Positions 45,732 through 55,125 of a DNA stretch of 64,000 nucleotides are shown piece after piece. This DNA comes from Gallionella sp. GTDB taxonomy: Bacteria; Pseudomonadota; Gammaproteobacteria; Burkholderiales; Gallionellaceae. The translations under genes were made by a program, and so were the position numbers. The notes under the pieces are model-generated. The model saw only the letters and a program-made list of their open reading frames with translations. It did not search any database and was not told the origin of the DNA. The stretch lies in assembly GCA_024641025.1 (NCBI GenBank), contig JAHEDW010000001.1, forward strand, positions 1 to 64,000. The letters run 5' to 3'. The stretch's first letter is position 1. Each line of letters opens with the position of its first letter.

Positions 45732-46580
45732 ATGAATAATTACACTCGACTTGCCATGATTGGCGTAGTAATTAGCAGTGTTATGCTGTGCGGAGATGCG
45801 CTGTTGTTTTATTATACTTCGACATATCTGCTTGCCGATGTAGTCCTGTTTCTATGCCTCTTGGTCTGCTTGGGATATTTGTTCAAGCAGACCTCTACGC
45901 ATGAAAATCAGCAGACGCCGGGGCGCATTCTTGAAGAAAGCAGTGCATTCCATGCGCAACTTGGCAACGAAATCTCAGGCCAGTTGAGTTCAGCACATAC
46001 CGAACTCGGTAATACTCAGGCGATCCTTAGTGATGCCATCGTCAAGCTGGTCAGTAATTTCATAGCAATATCTGATGAAGTTCGCAACCTTTCTGAGAAC
46101 ACAAACAATTTCAGCAGGCAGTTGCACGAACTGGGGAATAACGTTGGAGCTACGTTGGCTTCCACTGAGCGATCCCTCAGCGGTCTTGCATCAGGTGACA
46201 TTTCTGTCGTGACAGACTCAAGGCAAAATGTACAATCCATGATCAAAGAGCTTACCAAGTTCAATGAAAGCGTCACGCAGAATGCTGTCGAGCTGAATAT
46301 GATCAGCTCGAAAATAGAGCAGAACGTCTTGGTAGTGATTTCTACTTTGCAATTTCAGGATATGAGCACTCAACTGATTGAACACGCAAGATTGCGCATG
46401 ACAGCCCTTCAGGAGGTTGCCAAGGAAATGGGCAAAGGAGGGGGGAACAATGGTGATTATCTGGAGCGCATCGCTGCATACAACCGCCTGCTGGATAAGC
46501 ACGTGGCATCTTTGGACAAACAAAAGGCCAATCCAGTCAAGCAGAAAGACTTTGGTACCGGAGATATTGAGTTGTTTTAA
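45732..46580 (+). CDS. Membrane protein with MCP-like coiled coil and CheZ-like D-x3-Q motif
   Basis: This 282-aa protein has two N-terminal TM helices (about 7-28 and 32-51), then a long cytoplasmic helical region (ISDEVRNLSENTNNFSRQLHEL...) without the MCP signalling tip. At 206-216 it reads LQFQDMSTQLI, resembling the CheZ active site FQDLTGQVI, with Asp210 and Gln214 at the catalytic spacing. It stands directly upstream of cheY, where the cluster lacks any other CheZ. I infer a membrane-bound CheY-P phosphatase. The structural family is not proven and an MCP-derived scaffold is the alternative. Confidence 0.6.
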   Translation: MNNYTRLAMIGVVISSVMLCGDALLFYYTSTYLLADVVLFLCLLVCLGYLFKQTSTHENQQTPGRILEESSAFHAQLGNEISGQLSSAHTELGNTQAILSDAIVKLVSNFIAISDEVRNLSENTNNFSRQLHELGNNVGATLASTERSLSGLASGDISVVTDSRQNVQSMIKELTKFNESVTQNAVELNMISSKIEQNVLVVISTLQFQDMSTQLIEHARLRMTALQEVAKEMGKGGGNNGDYLERIAAYNRLLDKHVASLDKQKANPVKQKDFGTGDIELF

Positions 46581-46674
46581 CGAAATGCCTGGTCATGTAC
46601 TTAGAAAGTAACAAGCTACAACCAAGTCATCGTTTATAGTAAACCTGGTTCAACCGGGGTCAATTGCTTTTGAC

Positions 46675-46720
46675 GGGTAATTAATGCAATCTGACATTAC
46701 AAGCTACAATTACCCGATAA
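46675..46720 (+). promoter_or_regulatory. Inverted repeat and sigma-28-like -10 before cheY
   Basis: GGGTAATT (46675-46682) and AATTACCC (46708-46715) form an 8-bp inverted repeat. CCCGATAA (46713-46720) matches the FliA -10 GCCGATAA at seven of eight bases, but no TAAA-type -35 is present at the right distance. An operator or a weak FliA promoter for cheY is possible. Confidence 0.3.
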
Positions 46721-46743
46721 TCACTTAATCGAGCGCGAAAAAT

Positions 46744-47115
46744 ATGGCCAAAATTATTTTAGCTGTTGATGACTCCACCTCCATTCGGCAGATGGTCGCT
46801 TTCACTCTTAAATCCGCTGGCTATTCTGTCATCGAGGCAGCTGATGGTCAGGAGGGGCTCGACAAGGCTAATTCAAGTAACGATACCATCAGTCTGATTC
46901 TTACAGACCAGAATATGCCCAAGATCGACGGCCTGACCTTGATAAAAACGCTGCGTGGCCAATCAAAATTTGCTTCAACACCTATATTGATGTTGACCAC
47001 CGAATCAAGCGATGACATGAAGGCACAGGGCAAAGCAGCAGGCGCAACAGGATGGCTGGTTAAGCCCTTTGACCCTCATAAGTTGCTCGAGGTCGTAAAG
47101 AAGGTTATTGGATAG
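46744..47115 (+). CDS. cheY: Chemotaxis response regulator CheY
   Basis: This 123-aa single receiver has DD at 9-10, phospho-acceptor Asp55 in ILTDQNMPKIDG, Thr in MLTTESS and Lys in WLVKPFDP. The DQNMPK version is typical of CheY partners of non-enteric CheA clusters. It lies between the CheZ-like membrane protein and cheA, transcribed with them. Phosphorylation by the next gene's product is expected. Confidence 0.94.
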   Translation: MAKIILAVDDSTSIRQMVAFTLKSAGYSVIEAADGQEGLDKANSSNDTISLILTDQNMPKIDGLTLIKTLRGQSKFASTPILMLTTESSDDMKAQGKAAGATGWLVKPFDPHKLLEVVKKVIG

Positions 47116-47191
47116 TGACAGCTTCCACCTTCAGATTCGGGCATGTTTGCCCTCCTGAACTCGTAACTCCATAAATCTCTAGGAAAAGCCG

Positions 47192-49468
47192 ATGTCAATC
47201 GACATGAGCCAATTTTATCAGGCATTCTTTGAAGAGACTGTAGAGCAGCTCGCGAGCATGGAAAGTCTGTTACTGGCTCTGGATCTGGACTCTCCTGATG
47301 GGGATCAATTGAATGCCATATTCCGTGCCGCACATTCCATAAAAGGCGGCAGTGGTACTTTCGGTTTTAATGACATGACCGAAGTGACGCATATTCTTGA
47401 GACACTGTTAGATCGCATTCGCAAGAAAGAAATATCCATCACTTCAGAAATGGTGGACACTTTTTTGACTTCTGTTGACGTATTGAAAGAGATATTGGGG
47501 GCGCACCAGAGCGGGCACATTGCTGATCCAAGTGCATCGATTGCATTGTGCGATAAGCTCGAACGCCTCGCCCAAGGATCGTCGCGCATACCTGTAAAGG
47601 ATTCGAAGGATTTCGCTCGTCCCTCTGTCGCTCAAGAGCATGGAGTCGGGACACCAACCCTACATGTTGCAGCAACTATAAATGGATCGCCTGCCAGGTA
47701 TACCTACCAGATCAAATTTCCCAAGACTCCTGCTGTTTTCCCAAGCAAAAAACACCTGAATAATCTGCTAGAAAATCTTGCCAATATTGGAAATATCAGT
47801 AACAAGGAAATTACTTCAAAGGCAGTAAAGCTGACTCTGAATGCAAATGCATCTGAAGAAGAATTACGTGAAATATTCTCGTACTTCTTAAAACCCAAAC
47901 AACTGTCTATTGTGGCATTGGATGCCCGATTGCCTTTGGCAAGTCCAGAAGACCAAGCGTACGGATTCTTCGAAGAACCAGAAAAAATCAGGGCTCGTCT
48001 CGAAGAAGAACAAGGATATGGATTGTTTGAAGATCCTGAAACGCTCAAGAACGCTGCTGAAAATGCTCAAGGATACGGTTTTTTTGAAGATCAGGAAAAT
48101 ATCAAAGCAAAGCTCGAGGATACACAGGGTTACGGCTTTTTTATGGAACCGCAGGAAATCAAGTCTTCCGTCGAGAATTCGCAGGGCTATGGGTTTTTCA
48201 CTGAAGTGGGGGAAAAATCACAGTCATCCCGGCCTTTCCCTGCTCTCCGGCAAGAGGAAAGCCCAGGCCGCCGTGCCAGTGACAGGGTTACAGCCGCTTC
48301 CCTTGGCGACAGTTCCATCCGAGTAAGCGTAGGGAAAGTCGATAAGATGGTCAATCTAGTCGGTGAATTGGTGATTACCCAAGCGATGCTGGCAGAGACC
48401 GTATCCAAAATGGATGCAGCATTGAACGAAAGCCTAATCAATGGATTGGTTCAACTGGAACGCAATACGCGCGATCTACAGGAATCGGTCATGTCAGTAC
48501 GCATGATGCCAATCAGCTTGGTTTTTAGTCGATTCCAGCGTGTCGTACGAGACAGTGCCGGCAAGCTTAACAAGAAAGTGCAATTAAAGATTGTCGGTGA
48601 GGGAACCGAGCTGGATAAGGGCCTGATCGAAAAGGTCAGCGATCCACTTACACACCTTGTTCGCAACAGTCTTGATCACGGTATCGAAACTCCGGAAGTA
48701 CGGGTCGCCAAGGGTAAGAATCCGCTTGGCACGATCACACTGAGAGCTGCGCACCAAGGAGGAAATATCGTAATTGAGGTGTCTGATGATGGTGCCGGCC
48801 TAAATCGCGAGCGGATTATCGCGAAAGCGAGGGAGAAGGGTATCCCGGTCAGCGATAGCATGAGTGATGCTGATGTCTGGCAAATTATCTTCGCGCCAGG
48901 ATTTTCCACTGCGGCAGTTGTTACGGATGTTTCCGGGCGTGGTGTGGGAATGGATGTGGTCAAGAAAAATATCGAGAGCATCGGCGGTCGTGTCGAAATT
49001 ATTTCCCAGCAAGACCAAGGCAGTTCGATCACCATCCGGTTGCCACTGACTTTGGCCATCCTGGATGGATTGTCGATAGCAGTGGGGGAGCAGAACTACA
49101 TCCTGCCGCTCAGTTTTATCAGCGAGTCACTTCAGCCAGGACCGGGTGATATAAAGGATATCAGCGGTCAAGGGAAGGTAGTGCAAGTGCGAGGGGAATA
49201 TTTACCATTGCTCGCATTGCACAAGGTTTTCAACGTCGATGCAAAGTTTACCGATCCGATGGAAGGCATATTGGTGCTGCTGGAAGCGGAAGGTAAAAAA
49301 GTAGCGCTGCAGGTAGATGAACTCGTGGGGCAGCATCAAGTGGTCATCAAAAGTCTGGAAACAAATTATCGCAAGGTGGCAGGGATTTCTGGCGCCACAA
49401 TCATGGGTGACGGGCGAGTGGCATTGATAATCGATGTTGCAGCGCTGGTAAAATTATCAAAACAATAG
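47192..49468 (+). CDS. cheA: Chemotaxis histidine kinase CheA
   Basis: This 758-aa kinase has the P1 Hpt domain with His48 in AAHSIKGGSGTFG, a P2-like region (about 155-245), a linker with five YGFF/YGLF repeats (256-338), the P3 dimerisation helices, P4 HATPase (LVRNSLDHGIETPE, SDDGAGLNRERI, SGRGVGMDVV) and the P5 CheW-like domain. No receiver is attached, which separates it from the two ChpA-type kinases upstream. It is followed by cheW, mcp and the adaptation genes cheR-cheD-cheB. Confidence 0.95.
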   Translation: MSIDMSQFYQAFFEETVEQLASMESLLLALDLDSPDGDQLNAIFRAAHSIKGGSGTFGFNDMTEVTHILETLLDRIRKKEISITSEMVDTFLTSVDVLKEILGAHQSGHIADPSASIALCDKLERLAQGSSRIPVKDSKDFARPSVAQEHGVGTPTLHVAATINGSPARYTYQIKFPKTPAVFPSKKHLNNLLENLANIGNISNKEITSKAVKLTLNANASEEELREIFSYFLKPKQLSIVALDARLPLASPEDQAYGFFEEPEKIRARLEEEQGYGLFEDPETLKNAAENAQGYGFFEDQENIKAKLEDTQGYGFFMEPQEIKSSVENSQGYGFFTEVGEKSQSSRPFPALRQEESPGRRASDRVTAASLGDSSIRVSVGKVDKMVNLVGELVITQAMLAETVSKMDAALNESLINGLVQLERNTRDLQESVMSVRMMPISLVFSRFQRVVRDSAGKLNKKVQLKIVGEGTELDKGLIEKVSDPLTHLVRNSLDHGIETPEVRVAKGKNPLGTITLRAAHQGGNIVIEVSDDGAGLNRERIIAKAREKGIPVSDSMSDADVWQIIFAPGFSTAAVVTDVSGRGVGMDVVKKNIESIGGRVEIISQQDQGSSITIRLPLTLAILDGLSIAVGEQNYILPLSFISESLQPGPGDIKDISGQGKVVQVRGEYLPLLALHKVFNVDAKFTDPMEGILVLLEAEGKKVALQVDELVGQHQVVIKSLETNYRKVAGISGATIMGDGRVALIIDVAALVKLSKQ
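47957..48206 (+). repeat. Five degenerate YGFF repeats in the CheA linker
   Basis: AYGFFEEPEKIRARLEEEQ / GYGLFEDPETLKNAAENAQ / GYGFFEDQENIKAKLEDTQ / GYGFFMEPQEIKSSVENSQ / GYGFFTEVGEK. The unit is 19 aa, with an invariant YG(F/L)F and a following acidic-helical part. DNA copies differ at many third positions, so the motif appears to be under protein-level selection. Confidence 0.92.
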
Positions 49469-49507
49469 GATGTTCGGGTTGCTTGGTCGAAACATAGGTT
49501 TGGACGG

Positions 49508-50037
49508 AAAAAGGAATCGAGCAAACTCAGTCAGGAGGACATCATGCAGGCAGACCAGGGACAAACAGCGGAAAGCGCCAGTCGTGAGCTGTTGACATTT
49601 ACGCTGGGCAGCGAGGAATACGGGATAGACATCCTCAAGGTCCAGGAAATAAGGGGCTATGAGTCGGTCACCACGATAGCCCATGCACCCGAATTCATCA
49701 AGGGCGTGATCAACTTGCGCGGCATCATCGTGCCGATCGTTGACATGCGCATCAAATTCAAGCTGGGCAATGTGGGCTATGATCAAACAACCGTGGTGAT
49801 CGTGCTCAACATCGGGAGCCGTGTGGTAGGCATGGTGGTAGATGGGGTCTCTGATGTGATTGCGCTTAAACCGGAACAGATTAAGCCTGCGCCGGAATTT
49901 GGAGCCAGTCTGGATACAAAGTATTTGCTAGGATTGGGGACGATTGACGAGCGCATGATCATCCTGGTGGACATTGAACGCTTGATGACGAGCAGGGATA
50001 TGGAATTGATCGAGGCGGCAGAAACCGCTGGGTAGGC
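49508..50037 (+). repeat. 530-bp direct repeat, copy A (cheW)
   Basis: This segment, with 36 nt of upstream leader and the whole cheW gene, is identical base for base, as far as I can compare by eye, to 51792-52321. The copies are 2284 bp apart and enclose one mcp gene. The absence of any synonymous difference implies very recent duplication or gene conversion. Confidence 0.95.
49544..50035 (+). CDS. cheW: Chemotaxis adaptor CheW (copy 1)
   Basis: This 163-aa CheW couples the MCPs to CheA. The core runs from [57 protein letters not shown] to [13 protein letters not shown]. The NLRG-x-IVPIVD motif is complete. AGGAGG lies 5-10 nt before ATG 49544. The protein and DNA are identical to the second cheW at 51828. 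Confidence 0.96.
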   Translation: MQADQGQTAESASRELLTFTLGSEEYGIDILKVQEIRGYESVTTIAHAPEFIKGVINLRGIIVPIVDMRIKFKLGNVGYDQTTVVIVLNIGSRVVGMVVDGVSDVIALKPEQIKPAPEFGASLDTKYLLGLGTIDERMIILVDIERLMTSRDMELIEAAETAG

Positions 50038-50093
50038 ACAACTTAGAACACGCAGGATTTCAAGTAGGCAACTAAATTAGGGGGGAAGGTGCC

Positions 50094-51773
50094 ATGGCTT
50101 TGGTAAATCTGAAAGTGGGCGTACGTCTTGGCTTGGGCTTTGGCTTGTTACTGGTACTGATGACGTTGATGGCAGTTTTAGGAATGTCGCGAATTGACAA
50201 TATCAAGAAAAATCTCGACTCCATTGTCGAACACGATGTTGCTGCAATGGGCTATGTCACAGAGATGCGCGAGGCAGTCAATGCTATCGCGATCGCAACT
50301 CGCAATGTCGTGATGCTCACCAACCCTGAGGAAATTGAAGTTCAAACCCGGCGAATTGGCAGTGCATGGGAATATTATGACTCGACAGCAGAATCTTTGG
50401 CAGCGATGGTCGGAAACGAAGCTGTACTTGTGTCAGTCAGTCAGGCCAGCGCAGCCACCAGGCCTTTGTTCAATAAGGTTACACAGCTTGCCGGTGAAAA
50501 CAAGCGAGCGGAGGCAACTCAGTTCTTGCTAAAAGAAGTTCAACCCAGCCTGTCCAAGTGGTATGACGCGATGAATGACATATTGACAGACCGGGAGAAG
50601 GTTATCGAAGAAAGTACAGATGCGGCGCATGCGGCATACAACTTTGCTCGTTGGTTGGTGCTTTCGCTTGCTGGTGCAGGGTTGGTACTTGGGACATTCA
50701 TTGCATGGCTAATTGCCCGGTCGATTATTCGCCCGCTACACCGAGCGGTAGAAATTGCAAGCTCAGTATCCAAAGGCGACCTGACACAACATATCGAGGT
50801 CAAATCCAGAGATGAAACAGGCCAGTTGCTGCGTGCATTGAAGGAAATGAATGAAAACCTGATTGGTATCGTCAGCGGGGTACGCAGTACCACCGATGCG
50901 ATCACAACTGCCTCACAGGAGGTCGCTGCGGGCAACAGCGATCTTTCACAGCGTACCGAGGAGCAGGCTTCCAGTCTGGAAGAGACCGCGTCAAGCATGG
51001 AAGAATTGACTTCGACGGTCAGGCAGAATGCTGAGAACGCCAAGCAGGCCAACCAATTGGCGGCGAACGCTTCCGATGTTGCTGTCAAGGGCGGCCAAGT
51101 GGTCGGCGAGGTGGTGCAGACAATGTCATCGATCAGTGCCAGTTCGAAGAAGGTCGTCGACATCATCAGCGTCATCGAGGGGATCGCATTCCAGACAAAC
51201 ATCCTGGCATTGAACGCGGCAGTGGAAGCGGCGCGTGCCGGCGAGCAAGGTCGTGGATTTGCGGTAGTGGCTTCAGAAGTGCGTAACTTGGCACAACGCT
51301 CGGCTGCGGCGGCCAAGGAGATCAAGGACCTGATCGGAGACTCGGTAGAGAAAGTGGATATTGGTGCCAAACAAGTAGAACAGGCGGGTGCGACGATGGA
51401 AGAGATTGTCAGTGCCGTAAAACGTGTCACCGATATCATGTCCGAGATCGCCGCCGCTTCGAATGAGCAGACTGCAGGAATCGAACAGGTGAACCAGGCA
51501 ATCACCCAGATGGACGAAGTGACCCAACAGAACGCTGCGTTGGTTGAAGAAGCATCGGCAGCAGCCGAATCAATGCGCGAACAGGCAAAAGGCCTGTATA
51601 CGGCGGTTAGTGTTTTCAAATTGGACCGCATCAAGGTCAAGGTTGATGCAAAAGCCGAGCCTGCAAAGGCTGCGTTAGCGCCAGTTTCCGAGATCTCAGC
51701 TGCATCGATCAGAAAGCAGCGCAAGCTGGCTAGGGCCGAGGAGATCAAAGACGGCGAGTGGAAAGAGTTCTAG
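50094..51773 (+). CDS. Methyl-accepting chemotaxis protein (Tsr-like topology) 1
   Basis: This 559-aa receptor has TM1 (13-31), a periplasmic four-helix-bundle (4HB_MCP) sensor of about 155 aa, TM2 (about 188-208), HAMP and a signalling hairpin with the consensus tip [52 protein letters not shown]. The C-terminus [10 protein letters not shown] ends in a W-x-x-F pentapeptide like the CheR/CheB tether NWETF. Its sensor half is unrelated in detail to the neighbouring MCP while the signalling half is nearly identical. Ligand unknown. Confidence 0.94.
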   Translation: MALVNLKVGVRLGLGFGLLLVLMTLMAVLGMSRIDNIKKNLDSIVEHDVAAMGYVTEMREAVNAIAIATRNVVMLTNPEEIEVQTRRIGSAWEYYDSTAESLAAMVGNEAVLVSVSQASAATRPLFNKVTQLAGENKRAEATQFLLKEVQPSLSKWYDAMNDILTDREKVIEESTDAAHAAYNFARWLVLSLAGAGLVLGTFIAWLIARSIIRPLHRAVEIASSVSKGDLTQHIEVKSRDETGQLLRALKEMNENLIGIVSGVRSTTDAITTASQEVAAGNSDLSQRTEEQASSLEETASSMEELTSTVRQNAENAKQANQLAANASDVAVKGGQVVGEVVQTMSSISASSKKVVDIISVIEGIAFQTNILALNAAVEAARAGEQGRGFAVVASEVRNLAQRSAAAAKEIKDLIGDSVEKVDIGAKQVEQAGATMEEIVSAVKRVTDIMSEIAAASNEQTAGIEQVNQAITQMDEVTQQNAALVEEASAAAESMREQAKGLYTAVSVFKLDRIKVKVDAKAEPAKAALAPVSEISAASIRKQRKLARAEEIKDGEWKEF

Positions 51774-51791
51774 TCGATTCAGGTCAGGTTA

Positions 51792-52321
51792 AAAAAGGAA
51801 TCGAGCAAACTCAGTCAGGAGGACATCATGCAGGCAGACCAGGGACAAACAGCGGAAAGCGCCAGTCGTGAGCTGTTGACATTTACGCTGGGCAGCGAGG
51901 AATACGGGATAGACATCCTCAAGGTCCAGGAAATAAGGGGCTATGAGTCGGTCACCACGATAGCCCATGCACCCGAATTCATCAAGGGCGTGATCAACTT
52001 GCGCGGCATCATCGTGCCGATCGTTGACATGCGCATCAAATTCAAGCTGGGCAATGTGGGCTATGATCAAACAACCGTGGTGATCGTGCTCAACATCGGG
52101 AGCCGTGTGGTAGGCATGGTGGTAGATGGGGTCTCTGATGTGATTGCGCTTAAACCGGAACAGATTAAGCCTGCGCCGGAATTTGGAGCCAGTCTGGATA
52201 CAAAGTATTTGCTAGGATTGGGGACGATTGACGAGCGCATGATCATCCTGGTGGACATTGAACGCTTGATGACGAGCAGGGATATGGAATTGATCGAGGC
52301 GGCAGAAACCGCTGGGTAGGC
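51792..52321 (+). repeat. 530-bp direct repeat, copy B (cheW)
   Basis: Second copy of the segment at 49508-50037, in the same orientation, starting with AAAAAGGAATCGAGC and ending GGGTAGGC. It includes the ribosome site, so both cheW copies have the same translation signals. Confidence 0.95.
51828..52319 (+). CDS. cheW: Chemotaxis adaptor CheW (copy 2)
   Basis: This 163-aa protein is identical to the product of 49544-50035, including the leader and AGGAGG site. It is followed by the second MCP gene after 79 nt, so the cluster has two cheW-mcp units in tandem. Two equal copies could raise adaptor dosage; functional difference is impossible at protein level. Confidence 0.96.
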   Translation: MQADQGQTAESASRELLTFTLGSEEYGIDILKVQEIRGYESVTTIAHAPEFIKGVINLRGIIVPIVDMRIKFKLGNVGYDQTTVVIVLNIGSRVVGMVVDGVSDVIALKPEQIKPAPEFGASLDTKYLLGLGTIDERMIILVDIERLMTSRDMELIEAAETAG

Positions 52322-52398
52322 GCGTACTGATATTAGCTGCTAATATTATGTCGTATGGGTTAATAATTGAAATATCAATATAAATAGGAGTTTCCACG

Positions 52399-54114
52399 AT
52401 GTTCAAAAACATCAGTATTGGAGTGCGTCTTGGAGTGAGTATCGGGTTTGTGGTAGTACTGTTCTCCGCAACTATGTTTGCGGTTGGGACGGCACTATTT
52501 AATCTCACTAACGACGTCAAACAGATCAATGAAATAACGCTGCCGTACGTAATGGTGGCAGATGAAATGGACCTTGGTCGTTCTGAAGTACAGCAATTCC
52601 TGACAGATGTTTCAGCTACTCACGACCGTGCTGCATACAAGGAAGCCGAAGAGTCGGCTAACAGGTTTTTGAATGGAACTGAAAAGTTCAAGGAGTTGTA
52701 CAGAAGGAATAATGACACTTTCAACCTAAAACAGATTGAAGACATCGAGGTAAGCTTCAACAAATTCTATAACAGTGGAAAAGTGATGGCAGAGGCCTAT
52801 ATCAATAACGGGATTGATGCAGGCAATCTGCTGATGAAAGGCACTGACCAGATAGCCGGTTTTGACCAGGACAGCGAAGCAATTGCCAGTAGTCTGGAAA
52901 AATTTCGTACTCAACAAGTTGCCGAGGCAAACAAGATCACTTTAGGTGCCGTGAGTGCAGCCAACACAACAATGTTTGTGATGATTTGGGGTGGTATCGC
53001 CGCGGCACTTGCGGCTGCTATTTTGGGAGTTTGGATTGTCAGGAGCATTCTGCGTCAACTTGGAGGGGAACCTGCATATGTGGCGGAAGTCGTTTCGAAA
53101 GTTGCAGACGGTGATTTGACAGTTCAAGTACACACAAAAGCAAACGACAACAAAAGCATGCTGTTTGCCATCAGGGGTATGGTAGAAAAATTAATTAGTA
53201 TTGTCAGTGATGTACGAACAACTACCGACGGAATAACAACATCCTCGCAAGAGGTTGCTATGGGCAACAGCGATCTTTCGCAGCGTACCGAGGAGCAGGC
53301 TTCCAGCCTGGAAGAGACCGCGTCAAGCATGGAAGAACTAGCCTCGACGGTCAGGCAGAATGCTGAGAACGCCAAGCAGGCCAACCAATTGGCGGCGAAC
53401 GCTTCCGGCGTTGCTGTCAAGGGCGGCCAAGTGGTCGGCGAGGTGGTTCAGACGATGGCTTCGATCAGTACGAGCTCTAAGAAGATCGTCGACATCATCA
53501 GCGTCATCGAGGGGATCGCATTCCAGACAAACATCCTGGCATTGAACGCGGCAGTGGAAGCGGCGCGTGCCGGCGAGCAAGGTCGTGGATTTGCGGTGGT
53601 GGCCTCAGAAGTACGTAACCTTGCGCAACGCTCGGCTGCGGCATCCAAAGAGATCAAGGACCTGATCGGAGACTCGGTAGAGAAAGTGGATATTGGTGCC
53701 AAACAAGTGGAACAGGCGGGTGCGACGATGGAAGAGATCGTCACCGCGGTAAAACGGGTCACTGACATCATGTCCGAGATTGCCGCTGCCTCGAACGAGC
53801 AAAGCATGGGCATTGAGCAGGTAAACCAGGCAATCACCCAGATGGACGAAGTGACCCAGCAGAACGCCGCGTTGGTTGAAGAGGCGGCTGCAGCTTCAGA
53901 ATCGATGCGAGAACAAGCCAATTCCTTGTACGTAGCGGTGAGCGCATTCAAACTGAAGAAATCCAAAGAAGGTACGCAAACACCTGTCGCCAAGCCATCG
54001 GTTAGGCCTCCCGTAGCTCGTGTGGAAGTTGAAAGGCGTGATTCCATGCCCCCGAAAGAGCGTAAACTCATCAAGGCCAAGGATAATAAGGACGGTGAAT
54101 GGAAAGAATTCTAG
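52399..54114 (+). CDS. Methyl-accepting chemotaxis protein 2
   Basis: This 571-aa receptor has TM1 (10-32), a periplasmic helical sensor (about 33-190; LPYVMVADEMDLGRSEVQQFLTDVSATHDRAAYKEAEESANRF), TM2 (about 191-212), HAMP (RQLGGEPAYVAEVVSKVADGDLTVQV) and a signalling hairpin nearly identical to that of the first MCP. It ends [10 protein letters not shown], again with a W-x-x-F tail. The sensor domain differs from MCP 1, so a different ligand is likely. A weak AGGAG precedes ATG 52399. Confidence 0.94.
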   Translation: MFKNISIGVRLGVSIGFVVVLFSATMFAVGTALFNLTNDVKQINEITLPYVMVADEMDLGRSEVQQFLTDVSATHDRAAYKEAEESANRFLNGTEKFKELYRRNNDTFNLKQIEDIEVSFNKFYNSGKVMAEAYINNGIDAGNLLMKGTDQIAGFDQDSEAIASSLEKFRTQQVAEANKITLGAVSAANTTMFVMIWGGIAAALAAAILGVWIVRSILRQLGGEPAYVAEVVSKVADGDLTVQVHTKANDNKSMLFAIRGMVEKLISIVSDVRTTTDGITTSSQEVAMGNSDLSQRTEEQASSLEETASSMEELASTVRQNAENAKQANQLAANASGVAVKGGQVVGEVVQTMASISTSSKKIVDIISVIEGIAFQTNILALNAAVEAARAGEQGRGFAVVASEVRNLAQRSAAASKEIKDLIGDSVEKVDIGAKQVEQAGATMEEIVTAVKRVTDIMSEIAAASNEQSMGIEQVNQAITQMDEVTQQNAALVEEAAAASESMREQANSLYVAVSAFKLKKSKEGTQTPVAKPSVRPPVARVEVERRDSMPPKERKLIKAKDNKDGEWKEF

Positions 54115-54208
54115 GAGTGTCCACATACCGCTTACTTGGCAGCACCAGTTTTTGGACTGTGTATGTTGAGTTTCAGGTAGTTAATATAGTCCAGTAATTC
54201 GAGAAGCC

Positions 54209-55084
54209 ATGAGTTCTATACTGCCTTCAAGCAGTGGACGTGATCGTGAGTTCAAATTCACTCAAGATGATTTTGAGCGGGTGTCCAAGTTGATTTATGA
54301 GCATGCAGGCATTTCCCTTAAATCCTCGAAGCAGGACATGGTTTACAGTCGTCTGGCACGAAGAGTGCGCGCGACCGGCTTCGATAATTTCAGGGATTAT
54401 CTGGATTACGTGGGTAAGAATGACCCGGTCGAATGGGAAGCGTTCGTTAACTCACTTACTACTAATCTGACGTCATTTTTTCGTGAGCCTCATCACTTCC
54501 CTTTGCTGGCGGAACATGTAATCAAACAGGGAAGAAGCCATCAAATAAGCTTATGGTGTTCAGCTGCTTCAACTGGAGAAGAACCATACTCCATAGCAAT
54601 GACCATGGTGGATGCATTTGGAAGTTTCTCGCCACCTGTTTCCATTTTAGCCACCGACGTAAATACAACTGTACTCGCGAAAGCGGAATCGGGTGTATAC
54701 CCTATCGAACACGTCGAAAAGCTTCCAGCAGACAAGGTGAAGCGATTTTTTCTCAGGGGAACGGGAACCCAGTCAGGATTTGTAAAGGTAAGACCGGAAT
54801 TGCAGGATATGATCACATTTCGGCCAGCCAACCTGCTTGCGGAAAGCTTGCCGATACGCGGCCCCCTTGATGCGATCTTTTGCCGTAATGTGATGATATA
54901 TTTCGACAAGCAGACGCAACTCAAGATACTGCAGCGTTTTGTTCCGCTATTGCAGCCTGACGGACTGGTTTTCGCGGGACATTCGGAAAGTTTTTATAAT
55001 GCCTCACACTTGTTCAGACTGCGCGGTAAAACAGTATACGAATTGGTTAAACCTTATTCACATGAACGACAAGAAAATATATAA
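54209..55084 (+). CDS. cheR: Chemotaxis protein methyltransferase CheR
   Basis: This 291-aa enzyme methylates MCP glutamates with SAM. The N-terminal helical domain (FKFTQDDFERVSKLIYEHAGISLKSSKQDMVYSRLARRVR) precedes the methyltransferase domain with motif I LWCSAASTGEEPYSIAM and DAIFCRNVMIYFDKQTQLKIL. The C-terminal FAGHSESFYNASHLFRLRGKTVYEL is complete. It is followed by cheD and cheB, the usual adaptation set. Confidence 0.95.
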   Translation: MSSILPSSSGRDREFKFTQDDFERVSKLIYEHAGISLKSSKQDMVYSRLARRVRATGFDNFRDYLDYVGKNDPVEWEAFVNSLTTNLTSFFREPHHFPLLAEHVIKQGRSHQISLWCSAASTGEEPYSIAMTMVDAFGSFSPPVSILATDVNTTVLAKAESGVYPIEHVEKLPADKVKRFFLRGTGTQSGFVKVRPELQDMITFRPANLLAESLPIRGPLDAIFCRNVMIYFDKQTQLKILQRFVPLLQPDGLVFAGHSESFYNASHLFRLRGKTVYELVKPYSHERQENI

Positions 55085-55125
55085 CACAACAGATTGGACA
55101 GTTAAGTCGGAAGGGTCGGTTCAGT

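Noticed and set aside
50540-51748. 402-aa minus-strand ORF over the first MCP
   Set aside because: Ser/Ala/Thr-rich antisense of the MCP coding pattern; long antisense frames are common opposite MCP genes.
49508-52321. 530-bp direct repeats as ends of a mobile element
   Set aside because: The repeats are whole cheW genes with leaders; there is no transposase, inverted terminal repeat or target-site duplication.
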